Shown here: positions 50,174 through 59,373 of the stretch, in pieces
How the letters are laid out: each line of letters begins with the position of its first letter
Numbering within the stretch: the stretch's first letter is position 1
From: Streptomyces sp. L-9-10
Lineage (GTDB): Bacteria > Actinomycetota > Actinomycetes > Streptomycetales > Streptomycetaceae
Length of the DNA stretch: 64,000 nt
Assembly: GCF_004151105.1 (NCBI RefSeq)
Contig: NZ_PHRF01000064.1
Span: forward strand, 186,001 to 250,000
Direction of reading: 5' to 3'
Translations under genes and position numbers: made by a program
The notes under the pieces: generated by a model
Database searches by the model: none
What the model saw: only the letters and a program-made list of their open reading frames with translations
Told to the model about the DNA's origin: nothing

Positions 50174-51958
50174 CTATCCTGCCGTGTCCGCCCCGGCGAG
50201 GGTCAACGCGGTCACCACCAGTCCGATATGGCTGAACGCCTGCGGGTAGTTGCCGAGTTGCCGCCGCGCCACCGGGTCGTACTCCTCCGCCAGCAGCCCG
50301 ACGTCGTTGCGCAGGGCGAGGAGCCGCTCGAACAGCTCCGTCGCCTCCTCCGTACGCCCCGTCATATGCAGCGCGTCGACCAGCCAGAACGAGCAGACCA
50401 GGAACGTTCCCTCACCGCCCGGCAGCCCGTCCACCGAGGGCCCCGTCGAGCTGTACCGGCGCAGCAGCCCGCCGTGCCCCAGCTCGGCCCGTACCGCGTC
50501 GACCGTGCCGACGACCCGCGGATCGTCCGGCGGCAGGAAGCCGACCCGGGGGATCAGCAGCGTCGCCGCGTCCAGGTCGGCGGAGCCGTACGACTGCGTG
50601 AAGGTGTTCCGCTCCGGGTCGAAGCCCCGTTCGCACACTTCCCGGTGCACTTCGTCCCGCATCGCGCGCCAGCGCCCGACGTCCCCGCTGAGCGACGGGT
50701 TGTCCTCCAGCGTCCGTACGGCACGGTCGGCGGCGACCCACGCCATCACCTTGGAGTGCACGAAGTGCTGGCGCGGCCCGCGCACCTCCCACAGGCCCTC
50801 GTCCGGCTCGCGCCACTTCGACTCCAGGAAGCCCAGCAGGCTGAGCTGGAGGTTCCAGGCGTGCGGCTGCGCGGGGAGACCCGCCGTCCGCGCCACATTG
50901 AGCGAGTCCATCACCTCGCCGTACACATCCAGCTGGAGCTGGTCGACCGCGTTGTTGCCGGTGCGGACGGGCGCGGAGTTCGCGTACCCCCGCAGCCACG
51001 GCAGTTCGTTCTCCGGCAGCCGCCGCTCACCGCCGAGTCCGTACATGATCTGGAGGTCGGCCGGATCACCCGCGACCGCCCGCAGCAGCCAGTCGCGCCA
51101 GGCCGCCGCCTCCTCCAGATAGCCGACCGACAGCAGCGCCCCCAGGACCAGCGTGGAGTCACGCAGCCAGCAGTAGCGGTAGTCCCAGTTGCGTACGCCG
51201 CCCAGCTCCTCCGGCAGGGAGGTGGTGGGGGCGGCGACGATCCCGCCGGTCGGGCCGTACGTGAGCGCCTTGAGCGTGATCAGGGAGCGCATGACGGCCG
51301 TGCGGTGCGGACCGTGGTAGCTGCACCGCCGCGCCCAGCTCTCCCAGTCCTCCAGACTGCGCGCCAGCGCCACGTGCGGATCGACGCGCGGCGGGCGCGG
51401 CTTGTGCGACGGGTGCCAGGTGAGCACGAACGCCACCTTCTCGCCCGCGCCGACGGTGAACGACGACCGTGTGCTGTAGTGCTGACCCCATGTCTTGACC
51501 GAGGGCTCGCTGCGCAGCCAGACGGAGTCGGGGCCGGCGATCGCCACATGGTGGGCCCCCTCCCGCCGCACCCAGGGCACCACCGAGCCGAAGTCGAAGC
51601 GCAGCCGGATCGTGGCACTCATGTCCACCGAGCCGCTGACACCCTCCACGATCCGCATGATCTCGGGCGCCCTGTCGCGCTGCGGCATGAAATCGGTGAC
51701 CTTGACCGTGCCGGTACGGGTCTCCCACACGGATTCCAGCACCAGCGAGTCACCCACGTAGGCGCGCCGCGCACACGTACGCGCACCGGTGGGGGCGAGC
51801 CGCCAGTGGCCGTTCTCCTCGCCACCGAGCAGCGCGGAGAAGCAGGCCGCCGAGTCGAAGCGAGGAAGGCACAGCCAGTCGATGGAGCCGTTCCGGCCGA
51901 CCAGGGCGGCGGTCTGGAGATCGCCGATAAGTGCGTAGTCCTCGATGTGTTGGGTCAC
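50174..51958 (-). CDS. glycoside hydrolase family 15 protein (trehalase/glucoamylase-like)
   Basis: A 594-residue cytoplasmic (alpha/alpha)6-barrel enzyme with an N-terminal beta domain. It begins with the GH15 pattern IEDYALIGDLQTAALVGRNG and SIDWLCLPRFDSAACF. The catalytic domain has VRNWDYRYCWLRDSTLVLGALL (acid Asp/Arg cluster) and LAEEYDPVARRQLGNYPQAFSHIGLV near the C-terminus. Members hydrolyse trehalose or alpha-glucans. It starts with a GTG. The SDR follows after 4 bp, so they are probably one transcript. Confidence 0.92.
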   Translation of the reverse strand: MTQHIEDYALIGDLQTAALVGRNGSIDWLCLPRFDSAACFSALLGGEENGHWRLAPTGARTCARRAYVGDSLVLESVWETRTGTVKVTDFMPQRDRAPEIMRIVEGVSGSVDMSATIRLRFDFGSVVPWVRREGAHHVAIAGPDSVWLRSEPSVKTWGQHYSTRSSFTVGAGEKVAFVLTWHPSHKPRPPRVDPHVALARSLEDWESWARRCSYHGPHRTAVMRSLITLKALTYGPTGGIVAAPTTSLPEELGGVRNWDYRYCWLRDSTLVLGALLSVGYLEEAAAWRDWLLRAVAGDPADLQIMYGLGGERRLPENELPWLRGYANSAPVRTGNNAVDQLQLDVYGEVMDSLNVARTAGLPAQPHAWNLQLSLLGFLESKWREPDEGLWEVRGPRQHFVHSKVMAWVAADRAVRTLEDNPSLSGDVGRWRAMRDEVHREVCERGFDPERNTFTQSYGSADLDAATLLIPRVGFLPPDDPRVVGTVDAVRAELGHGGLLRRYSSTGPSVDGLPGGEGTFLVCSFWLVDALHMTGRTEEATELFERLLALRNDVGLLAEEYDPVARRQLGNYPQAFSHIGLVVTALTLAGADTAG

Positions 51959-52000
51959 GCCAGGGCTGTTCCCGTACCGCGCGGGCGTTAAGCAGCGGTG

Positions 52001-52804
52001 TCAGACGGCCGCGGGTTCCTGCGCGGATTCCGCGTCGGCGGCGCTCCGCTCGGCCTTCGCCGCCGCGCGGTCGCGGAGCTCACGCCGTACGAGAATGACC
52101 CAGCCGACGGGGACGGCGGCCACGAACAGCCACCACTGCACCGCGTACGCCATATGGGGCCCGATCGAGCTGTCGTCGGGGTTCGGGATCTGCTCGGGGC
52201 TGCCGCCGGCCGGTACGGGGGAGATCTGTTCGACGTAGCCGCCGAGGACGGTACGGCCCAGCTGTTCCCGCTGCTGCGCGCTGCTGATCAGCATGACCTG
52301 GCGGGGCGGAAGATCCCGCAGGTCCTTGATCCCGCTGCTCGCCGACGTCTCGTCCGCCTTCAGCCGGCCGGTGATGGTGACCTCGCCCTTGGGCGCCGCC
52401 GGGATGTCGGGGAAGGCCCGCTGGTCGTCGCCGAAGGGGATCCAGCCGCGGTTCACGATGACCGCGCGGCCGTCCTTCAGGACGAACGGGGTCAGCACGT
52501 GGAAGCCGACCCGGTCGTCGATGGAGGTCCTGCGGCGTACGACGACCTCGTGCGCGGGGTCGAACGTGCCGGTGGCGGTGACACGGCGCCAGTAGTCGGA
52601 GCGCGGGACGGTGTGCCCGGGGGCCGTCAGATCGGTGACCGGGACGGGCTTCGCGTCGAGGTTGCCCGAGATCAGGGCGTTCTGGGCGACCTTGTGCTCA
52701 TGGCGGTGGTACTGCCAGAAGCCCAGCTCGATCATCGCGGGGATGAGGGCGAGGGCGAGGAGGGTGAGGATCACCCACTGCCGGGACAACAGGAAGCGGT
52801 ACAC
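52001..52804 (-). CDS. SURF1-family cytochrome oxidase assembly protein
   Basis: A 267-residue membrane protein with two helices (WVILTLLALALIPAMIELGFW at the N-terminus, AYAVQWWLFVAAVPVGWVILV near the C-terminus) around an extracytoplasmic domain. It has the SURF1 landmarks HVLTPFVLKDGRAVIVNRGWIP and HMAYAVQWW. SURF1 helps haem a insertion into cytochrome aa3 oxidase. It starts at a GTG (VYRFLLSRQW); an open frame extending upstream overlaps the exonuclease gene and is spurious. The C-terminal tail is Ala/Glu-rich. Confidence 0.9.
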   Translation of the reverse strand: MYRFLLSRQWVILTLLALALIPAMIELGFWQYHRHEHKVAQNALISGNLDAKPVPVTDLTAPGHTVPRSDYWRRVTATGTFDPAHEVVVRRRTSIDDRVGFHVLTPFVLKDGRAVIVNRGWIPFGDDQRAFPDIPAAPKGEVTITGRLKADETSASSGIKDLRDLPPRQVMLISSAQQREQLGRTVLGGYVEQISPVPAGGSPEQIPNPDDSSIGPHMAYAVQWWLFVAAVPVGWVILVRRELRDRAAAKAERSAADAESAQEPAAV

Positions 52805-52872
52805 GCCTTCGACGTTACCCGGCGGGCGCCCGGCGGATCCGACGGGGGGTGGGTGTGCGCCGCCGCGCACTG

Positions 52873-53949
52873 TCACCCGTCCGAGGCCGTGGAAGCGGGG
52901 ACGGAAGTGGACGAGGGGATGGACGGGACGGGCGAGGCGGGCGCCGGGACGGAGACGGCGGGCGCCGGGACGGGGGAGGAGGGCGCCGGGGTCACATCCC
53001 GCAGCAGCTGGGTGAACGCGGCCTCGTCGATGACCGGCGTTCCGTACGACGTGGCCTTGACCGTCTTGGACGTCGAGGACCCCGGGTCGTTGGTCACCAG
53101 CAGGCTGGTCAGCCGGGACACGCTCGTCGCGACATGCAGCCCCGCCTCCACGGCCCGGTCCTCCAGCAGCTCGCGGTCGACGGAGGTGTCCCCGGAGAAC
53201 GCCACCCGCATCCCCTGCACCAGCGGCTCGCCCGGCACGTACCGGCCCGGGTTCGGATACGGGCACGGGGGCCGCTTGCGCGAGGGCCGCCAGCTCGTCT
53301 GCCGGTACGAGGACTGATAGCCGACCCGGGGCAGCGCCGGGGTGTCCGACCACTCGGTGAGCGGCCGGCACTCCAGCAGCGGCAGCCGTACGCCGTCCCT
53401 GGCGGCCGCGTGCAGACTCGGGCGGAACGCCTCGGCCAGCACGCGCGCGTCGTCCAGTGCGTGGTGCGCGCGCTGCTGTACGACACCGAAGTGCGCGGCG
53501 AGCGACTCCAGCTTGTGATTGGGCAGCGGCAGGGCCAGCTCCTTGGAGAGCGCGATGGTGCACAGCCGCTGCCGGGTGGGCGCGGTCCGCTCCGCGCGCG
53601 CGTACTCCCGGGCGATCATCGACCAGTCGAAGATCGCGTTGTGCGCCACGAGCACCCGCCCGTCGAGCCGTGCGGCCAGCTCACCGGCGATCTCGGGAAA
53701 GAGCGGGGCGCTCTCCAGGACGTCGGTCGTCAGTCCATGGATCCACACGGGCCCCGGGTCCCGCTCCGGGTTGACGAGCGTGTACCAGTGGTCCTCGACA
53801 TTGCCCCGGGCGTCCAGGCGGTAGACGGCTGCGGACACTATCCGGTCGTCGCGGGCGAGTCCGGTGGTCTCGACGTCGACGACCGCGTACCCGTCGGGGT
53901 AGGCGGCCGGCCATGTCGCTGCGGTCGTGTGGTCGTCGAGCATGGTCAC
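52873..53949 (-). CDS. DEDDh exonuclease with C-terminal BRCT domain
   Basis: A 358-residue protein of the DNA polymerase III epsilon/DnaQ type. ExoI-III motifs: AVVDVETTGL (Asp/Glu), VLVAHNAIFDWSM, and HHALDDARVLAEAF (His/Asp). After a linker a BRCT-like domain begins at GMRVAFSGDTSVDRELLE and LLVTNDPGSSTSK. A 3'-5' exonuclease tied to DNA repair fits. The C-terminus is a Pro/Ala/Ser repeat. It may start at the GTG (53949) or the ATG two codons on. Confidence 0.88.
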   Translation of the reverse strand: MTMLDDHTTAATWPAAYPDGYAVVDVETTGLARDDRIVSAAVYRLDARGNVEDHWYTLVNPERDPGPVWIHGLTTDVLESAPLFPEIAGELAARLDGRVLVAHNAIFDWSMIAREYARAERTAPTRQRLCTIALSKELALPLPNHKLESLAAHFGVVQQRAHHALDDARVLAEAFRPSLHAAARDGVRLPLLECRPLTEWSDTPALPRVGYQSSYRQTSWRPSRKRPPCPYPNPGRYVPGEPLVQGMRVAFSGDTSVDRELLEDRAVEAGLHVATSVSRLTSLLVTNDPGSSTSKTVKATSYGTPVIDEAAFTQLLRDVTPAPSSPVPAPAVSVPAPASPVPSIPSSTSVPASTASDG

Positions 53950-54264
53950 AGAGAATACGGGCCGCGACTGACACTCCCACAGCCCGGTAGGCCAGGACCG
54001 GCCACGGCCGGGGTCCGGGCCGTCGCTCCGTCAAGGCCCTTACGGCGATGGGGGTCTCACGCCGGATGATCCGGCCGGGAGCGGGAAGGCGCCGTCACGA
54101 AGTCCGCGTACCGCGGTGCCACGCCGCGCTCCGCCGCCTCGGGACGCGGCCCGACCCGGTCCGTACCGCCGGGACGTGCCATCACAACGTCCGTGCTCAC
54201 CGGGCCCGTTCCGCCCTCCCCGAACCCCGGCCGCGCCCTCCGGCCTTCCCGCCGGGCGTACGGA
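53950..54264. other. GC-rich gap between the exonuclease and protease genes
   Basis: About 310 bp without a credible gene. Open frames here are Arg/Pro-rich shadows. A purine-poor, promoter-like stretch is not evident; the exonuclease promoter should lie near 53950-54010. Confidence 0.4.
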
Positions 54265-54292
54265 CGCGGGCCGCCCCGGAGGACGGCCCGCG
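54265..54292. terminator. hairpin downstream of the subtilase gene
   Basis: CGCGGGCCG (54265-54273) pairs with CGGCCCGCG (54284-54292), a 9-bp stem with a 10-nt loop. It follows the leftward subtilase stop by about 55 bp. Confidence 0.55.
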
Positions 54293-54345
54293 CTCGGTAC
54301 GGCGTTACGGTGATCGGTGCTCAGGGCACCGGGTGCACCCAGCGG

Positions 54346-55896
54346 TTACTTGCTCACCGCCGCCAGGGCGTCGACAAGACCCGCCCCGTAGAAGCCGTTG
54401 TAGCGCTTGCCGCCCTCGCAGACGGCGTCGACCTCTCCGTCACCGTCGATGTCGTACGGCGTCGGGCAGGCGGTGTCATCGGCCTGGAGCGACAGGAGCG
54501 TCTTGATCACCAGCGGCGAGGCGTACGGGTGGGTCGACTTCAGCAGCGCCGCGACGCCCGCGACATGCGGGGAGGCCATCGACGTACCGGCCATGTAGCC
54601 GTACTGCCCGCCCGGCAGCGGGCCGAGGATCAGGCCGCTGACGGCCGGCGGGGCCGGGGTCTGGTACCTCGTGGAGTCGCCGCCCGGGGCCGCGATGTCG
54701 ACGACACCGAGACCGTAGTTGGAGAACGAGGACTTCAGACCCTTGGCGCCGGTGGACGCGACGGTCACCACACCCGGCAGCTGGGTGGGGATGTCGAGGC
54801 ACTCGGACGGGTCGATGACCCGGTCGCCCGGAGTGGTGTCGTTCGGGCTGGACGGGTCGGTGATCGAGTCGGACGCGAGATCGTAGTTCTCGTTGCCCGC
54901 CGCGGCGACGTTGACCGCGCCCTTCTTCTCCGCGTACCGGGTGGCCCGCGAGACCGCCTCGACCAGAGCCTTCTGGTCCGGGTCGTTCTTGCAGTTGAAG
55001 TACCACGGGTCGGTGTAATAGCTGTTGTTCGTCACGTCGACGCCGTGCTCGGCGGCCCAGACGAAGCCGCAGACGACGGCCTCGGTGTAGAAGAACCCGG
55101 CCGGCGTGGACACCTTGATGCCGGAGACCTTCACGCCCGGCGCGACACCGGTGACGCCGACGCCGTTCTTGGCCGCGGCTATCTCACCGGCGACATGCGT
55201 GCCGTGCGGGCTCTCGCCCGTACCCGGCCGCCAGGCGCCGTCGGTCGTGTCCGGCTTGCCGCCGACACAGTTGACCGAGGCCGCGCGGTCGAAGTTCGGC
55301 GCGATGTCCGGGTGGGTGTCGTCGACACCCGTGTCGATGACGGCGACAGTGACGTTCCTGCTGCCGAGCGACTTCTCGTGTGCCTTGTCCGCCTTGATGG
55401 CGGGCAGGTCCCACTGCAACGGCTCCAGCGGGTCCTGGTCGGCGGCCTTGTTCGCCGCGGCCTTCGCCGTGGCGGCGGCGACCTCCTCGTCGGACAGCAC
55501 CTTCGGGGCGCCGATGTCCGTCGTGGACTGCGCGGCCATCGGCGCGGTGCGGGTGGCACCGGCCGAGTCGACGCCCCTGACCTTGCGGACGGTCCTCGCG
55601 AACTCGGGGTTCTGCGAGGTGACGACTATGACGCCTATCTGGTCATAGGAGGTCACGATCGCGCCGCCCGCCTTGGCGATCGCCTTCTTGACCGACGAGA
55701 CCGTGGAACGTCCGCCGCTGGTGTTGACGACGTACGACAGCTTCGGGCCGTCCGTCGCGACCGCGGCGGCGGGGACACTGCCCGCCGCCGTCGCGGCCGT
55801 GGCCGTACCGGTCGGCAGGAAGCCGAGCGAGACGGTGAGCGCCAGACCTGCGGGCAGAGCGAGCATGCGCCGCCGTCTGGATCTCAGATGAGTCAT
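54346..55896 (-). CDS. secreted subtilisin-like serine protease (S8)
   Basis: A 516-residue exported protease. A signal peptide (RSRRRRMLALPAGLALTVSL, cleavage near ATAATA) and an I9-type propeptide with SYVVNTSGG and VVTSQNPEF precede the catalytic domain. The triad is Asp188 (VIDTGVDDTHPD), His231 (SPHGTHVAG) and Ser439 (GTSMASPHVAG). An EF-like loop DIDGDGEVD (482-490) may bind calcium. Cysteines at 210, 276, 302, 366 and 477 may form disulphides. The ATG is behind GGAGAACCC. By order it matches the SCO1824-type protease of S. coelicolor. Confidence 0.92.
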   Translation of the reverse strand: MTHLRSRRRRMLALPAGLALTVSLGFLPTGTATAATAAGSVPAAAVATDGPKLSYVVNTSGGRSTVSSVKKAIAKAGGAIVTSYDQIGVIVVTSQNPEFARTVRKVRGVDSAGATRTAPMAAQSTTDIGAPKVLSDEEVAAATAKAAANKAADQDPLEPLQWDLPAIKADKAHEKSLGSRNVTVAVIDTGVDDTHPDIAPNFDRAASVNCVGGKPDTTDGAWRPGTGESPHGTHVAGEIAAAKNGVGVTGVAPGVKVSGIKVSTPAGFFYTEAVVCGFVWAAEHGVDVTNNSYYTDPWYFNCKNDPDQKALVEAVSRATRYAEKKGAVNVAAAGNENYDLASDSITDPSSPNDTTPGDRVIDPSECLDIPTQLPGVVTVASTGAKGLKSSFSNYGLGVVDIAAPGGDSTRYQTPAPPAVSGLILGPLPGGQYGYMAGTSMASPHVAGVAALLKSTHPYASPLVIKTLLSLQADDTACPTPYDIDGDGEVDAVCEGGKRYNGFYGAGLVDALAAVSK

Positions 55897-56160
55897 GGGT
55901 TCTCCACATCATCCGTGAAAGAACCGTCCGCACGCAGGCGTGCGCGTGGACGGGTACATGACCAGTGAAGTTATCGCTGATGATCCCCGGCCATCAATCA
56001 CTTCCCGAATCATTTTTGGAAGAAACTGGAAGAAAAAGCCCGGTGTTGAACCGCGTCGCCATGCCCTCCGTGCCGTTGTCAGGGGGACCAGCACATCCGC
56101 ACCCCCTGTGAGGTTTCCCTGATGCCCCACCCCACCGCACCCGCGTCACGAGGAGATTCC
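55897..56160. promoter_or_regulatory. AT-rich divergent promoter region (protease / DUF485)
   Basis: The region around 55960-56050 is the most AT-rich part nearby, with A/T runs near 56010-56040 (ATTTTTGGAAGAAACTGGAA). It separates the leftward protease from the rightward DUF485-symporter pair and should contain both promoters. An ATG at 56122 could start DUF485 but the GTG at 56161 has a better site. Confidence 0.5.
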
Positions 56161-56556
56161 GTGGCTTCCGATGCACCGCCGCCCCAGGGCGGTACGGACA
56201 CCAGCCCCGCCCAGTCAACGCCGGACCGGCCCACGACGGCGCAGCCCACGACGGCGCAGTTCGTCGAGGTGCAGGAGAGCGCGGAATTCGGCGAACTGCG
56301 CCGTACGTACCGCTCCTTCGCCTTCCCGCTGACCGTCGCCTTCATCGCCTGGTACCTGCTGTACGTCCTGCTGTCCAACTACGCGGGCGGCTTCATGGGC
56401 ACCAAGGTCGTCGGCAACATCAACGTGGCCCTGGTCCTCGGCCTCGCGCAGTTCGTCACCACCTTCCTCATCGCCTGGTTCTACGCGCGGCACGCGTCGC
56501 GCAAGCTCGACCCGAAGGCGGACGTCATCAAGTCGCGCATGGAGGCCGACGCATGA
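56161..56556 (+). CDS. DUF485 membrane protein, symporter partner
   Basis: A 131-residue protein with a Pro/Gln/Thr-rich cytoplasmic N-terminus and two membrane helices (FPLTVAFIAWYLLYVLLSNYAGGF and NVALVLGLAQFVTTFLIAWFYA), the DUF485 domain. It is normally paired with ActP-type solute symporters and probably helps their insertion or regulation. The GTG is behind AGGAG. Its stop overlaps the symporter ATG (ATGA). Confidence 0.88.
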   Translation: MASDAPPPQGGTDTSPAQSTPDRPTTAQPTTAQFVEVQESAEFGELRRTYRSFAFPLTVAFIAWYLLYVLLSNYAGGFMGTKVVGNINVALVLGLAQFVTTFLIAWFYARHASRKLDPKADVIKSRMEADA

Positions 56557-58205
56557 GCCAGTCGCTCCCCCTCATGAGTCACCCGGTCCAGCAGCAGCTC
56601 GCCGCCGCCACGGACGCCAGCGAGCACCGGCCGCTGATCATCACCCTCTTCGGCCTCTTCGTCGTGGCGACGCTCGTCATCACCGTCTGGGCCGGCCGCC
56701 AGACCAAGAGCGCCTCCGACTTCTACGCGGGCGGCCGCCAGTTCACCGGCTTCCAGAACGGTCTCGCGGTCTCCGGCGACTACATGTCCGCCGCGTCCTT
56801 CCTCGGTATCGCCGGCGCCATCGCGCTCTTCGGATACGACGGCTTCCTCTACTCCATCGGATTCCTGGTCGCCTGGCTGGTCGCGCTGCTGCTCGTCGCC
56901 GAGCCGCTGCGCAACTCCGGCCGGTACACGATGGGAGACGTCCTCGCGTACCGCATGCGCCAGCGGCCGGTCCGTACCGCCGCGGGCACCTCCACCATCG
57001 TGGTCTCGATCTTCTACCTGCTGGCGCAGATGGCCGGCGCGGGCGTGCTGGTCTCCCTGCTGCTCGGGATCACCAGCGACGCCGGGAAGATCGCCATCGT
57101 GGCGCTGGTCGGCCTGCTGATGATCGTGTACGTCACGATCGGCGGGATGAAGGGCACCACCTGGGTCCAGATGGTGAAGGCCGTGCTGCTCATCGCGGGC
57201 ACCCTGCTGATCACCTTCCTGATCCTGTGGAAGTTCAACTTCAACCTCTCCGACCTGCTGGGCACGGCGGCGAGCAACAGCGGCAAGGGCGCGGCCTTCC
57301 TGGAGCCCGGTCTGAAGTACGGCGCCACCGAGACCTCCAAGCTGGACTTCATCTCGCTGGGCATCGCGCTCGTCCTCGGTACGGCGGGGCTGCCGCACAT
57401 CCTGATCCGCTTCTACACGGTGCCGACCGCCAAGGCCGCCCGCAAGTCGGTCATCTGGGCCATCGGCATCATCGGCGCCTTCTATCTGATGACCATCGTG
57501 CTCGGCTTCGGCGCGGCCGCCCTGCTCAAGCCCGGCGACATCATCGCCTCCAACAAGGCGGGCAATACGGCGGCGCCGCTGGCCGCCCTGGAGATCGGCG
57601 GCGGCGCCGACTCCACCGGGGGCGCGATCCTGCTCGCCGTGATCTCCGCGGTCGCCTTCGCCACCATCCTCGCGGTCGTCGCGGGACTGACCCTGGCGTC
57701 CTCGTCGTCGTTCGCGCACGACATCTACGCCAACGTCATCCGCAAGGGGGAGGCGACCGAGAAGGAGGAGGTCCGCGCGGCCCGCTGGGCGACCGTCGCC
57801 ATCGGCATCGTCTCGATCGCGCTCGGCGCCCTCGCCCGCGATCTGAACGTGGCCGGGCTGGTGGCGCTCGCCTTCGCGGTCGCCGCCTCGGCCAATCTGC
57901 CGACGATCCTCTACAGCCTGTTCTGGAAGCGGTTCACCACCCAGGGCGCCCTGTGGTCGATCTACGGCGGTCTGGCCTCGTCCGTACTGCTGGTGCTGTT
58001 CTCACCGGTCGTCTCCGGCAAGCCGACCTCGATGTTCCCCGGTGTCGACTTCCACTTCTTCCCGCTGGAGAACCCGGGGCTGATCTCGATCCCGCTGGGC
58101 TTCCTGCTCGGCTGGCTGGGCACCGTGCTGTCGAAGGAGGAGCCGGACAAGGGCAAGTACGCCGAGCTGGAGGTCAAGTCCCTGACCGGCACGGCGGCGC
58201 ACTGA
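56553..58205 (+). CDS. actP: sodium:solute symporter (acetate/ActP type)
   Basis: A 550-residue SSS-family symporter with about 13 helices. FYAGGRQFTGFQNGLAVSGDYMSAASFLGIAGAI holds the family's conserved N-terminal segment; KGTTWVQMVKAVLLI and LGTAGLPHILIRFYTVPTAKAARKS are also ActP-like. Paired with DUF485, it fits uptake of acetate or similar short-chain acids. ATG overlap with the DUF485 stop couples translation. A palindrome and a strong hairpin follow the stop. Confidence 0.88.
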   Translation: MSQSLPLMSHPVQQQLAAATDASEHRPLIITLFGLFVVATLVITVWAGRQTKSASDFYAGGRQFTGFQNGLAVSGDYMSAASFLGIAGAIALFGYDGFLYSIGFLVAWLVALLLVAEPLRNSGRYTMGDVLAYRMRQRPVRTAAGTSTIVVSIFYLLAQMAGAGVLVSLLLGITSDAGKIAIVALVGLLMIVYVTIGGMKGTTWVQMVKAVLLIAGTLLITFLILWKFNFNLSDLLGTAASNSGKGAAFLEPGLKYGATETSKLDFISLGIALVLGTAGLPHILIRFYTVPTAKAARKSVIWAIGIIGAFYLMTIVLGFGAAALLKPGDIIASNKAGNTAAPLAALEIGGGADSTGGAILLAVISAVAFATILAVVAGLTLASSSSFAHDIYANVIRKGEATEKEEVRAARWATVAIGIVSIALGALARDLNVAGLVALAFAVAASANLPTILYSLFWKRFTTQGALWSIYGGLASSVLLVLFSPVVSGKPTSMFPGVDFHFFPLENPGLISIPLGFLLGWLGTVLSKEEPDKGKYAELEVKSLTGTAAH

Positions 58206-58233
58206 CCTCGCACCGACCTCCGAGAGCACAGCG

Positions 58234-58258
58234 GATTCTGTACACGGTATACAGAATC
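58234..58258. promoter_or_regulatory. TACAGAATC-type palindrome (GntR-like operator candidate)
   Basis: GATTCTGTA-CACGGTA-TACAGAATC: perfect 9-bp arms, 7-bp spacer, with TGTACACGGTATACA symmetry as seen for many GntR operators. It lies just after the symporter stop and before a terminator, about 130 bp before moaA. Confidence 0.55.
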
Positions 58259-58260
58259 GC

Positions 58261-58290
58261 GGCCGCATCGTAGAGTCCTACGATGCGGCC
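58261..58290. terminator. 13-bp-stem terminator after the symporter
   Basis: GGCCGCATCGTAG (58261-58273) pairs perfectly with CTACGATGCGGCC (58278-58290) around the loop AGTC, followed by TTGCC. A typical strong hairpin. Confidence 0.8.
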
Positions 58291-58380
58291 TTGCCGCTCC
58301 TCGTGACATACGGGCCCTGGCGATGTCAGTCGTCTGACGTAGGCTCAACGTGTCGGAACCGAACAGGGAGGTGGCCCGGA

Positions 58381-59373
58381 GTGCTTGTCGACACCTTTGG
58401 TCGCATCGCCACTGACCTGCGCGTCTCGCTCACGGACCGGTGCAATCTCAGGTGTACGTACTGCATGCCGGAAGAGGGCCTTCAGTGGCTCACCAAATCG
58501 GATCTGCTCAGCGACGACGAGATCGTCCGGCTGGTCCGTATCGCCGTGACGCTCCTGGGAATCACGGAAGTCCGCTTCACCGGCGGTGAACCGCTGCTCA
58601 GGCCCGGTCTCGTCGGGATCGTCGAGCGCTGCGCGGCGCTGGAGCCGCGCCCGCGGATGTCCCTGACCACCAATGGAATCGGGCTCAAGCGGACGGCCGC
58701 CGCGCTGCGGGCGGCCGGTCTCGACCGGGTCAATGTCTCGCTCGACACGCTGCGCCCCGACGTCTTCAAGGCCCTCACCCGCCGTGACCGGCACCAGGAC
58801 GTGCTGGACGGTCTGCGCGCGGCCCACGATGCGGGGCTGACCCCGGTCAAGGTCAACACCGTCCTGATGCCGGGGCTGAACGGCGACGAGGCCCCCGATC
58901 TGCTGGCCTGGGCCGTGGAGCACGGCTACGAGCTGCGCTTCATCGAGCAGATGCCGCTCGACGCCCAGCACGGCTGGAAGCGCGACGGCATGATAACGGC
59001 CAGTGACATCCTCGCATCGCTGCGCACACGCTTCGCGCTCACCGAGGAGGACGACTCCCTGCGGGGCACGGCGCCCGCCGAGCGCTGGGTGGTGGACGGC
59101 GGCACGCACCGCGTGGGCGTGATCGCGTCCGTCACCCGCCCGTTCTGCCAGTCCTGCGACCGCACGCGGCTGACCGCCGACGGACAGATCCGTACCTGCC
59201 TGTTCGCCCAGGAGGAGACGGACCTGCGGGGCGCGCTGCGCTCCGACGCGCCCGACGAGGAGATCGCCGCGCTCTGGAAGACGGCGATGTGGGGCAAGAA
59301 GGCCGGCTCCGGTCTGGATGACCCGGCGGCGTTCCTCCAGCCCGACCGGCCGATGTCAGCGATCGGTGGCTGA
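58381..59373 (+). CDS. moaA: GTP 3',8-cyclase, molybdenum cofactor biosynthesis
   Basis: A 330-residue radical SAM enzyme, first step of molybdopterin synthesis. The radical-SAM cluster is Cys21-x3-Cys25-x2-Cys28 (CNLRCTYCMP). The C-terminal [4Fe-4S] cluster is in FCQSCDRTRL and IRTCLF. The protein ends in Gly-Gly (SAIGG), needed for activity. The start is a GTG (VLVDTFGRIATDL) preceded by GGGAGG. It overlaps the convergent small gene's stop. Confidence 0.95.
   Translation: MLVDTFGRIATDLRVSLTDRCNLRCTYCMPEEGLQWLTKSDLLSDDEIVRLVRIAVTLLGITEVRFTGGEPLLRPGLVGIVERCAALEPRPRMSLTTNGIGLKRTAAALRAAGLDRVNVSLDTLRPDVFKALTRRDRHQDVLDGLRAAHDAGLTPVKVNTVLMPGLNGDEAPDLLAWAVEHGYELRFIEQMPLDAQHGWKRDGMITASDILASLRTRFALTEEDDSLRGTAPAERWVVDGGTHRVGVIASVTRPFCQSCDRTRLTADGQIRTCLFAQEETDLRGALRSDAPDEEIAALWKTAMWGKKAGSGLDDPAAFLQPDRPMSAIGG

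Noticed and set aside
56122..56160. DUF485 gene starting at the ATG at 56122
   Set aside because: The GTG at 56161 has AGGAG at proper spacing and gives the usual family N-terminus; the ATG has only a weak site.
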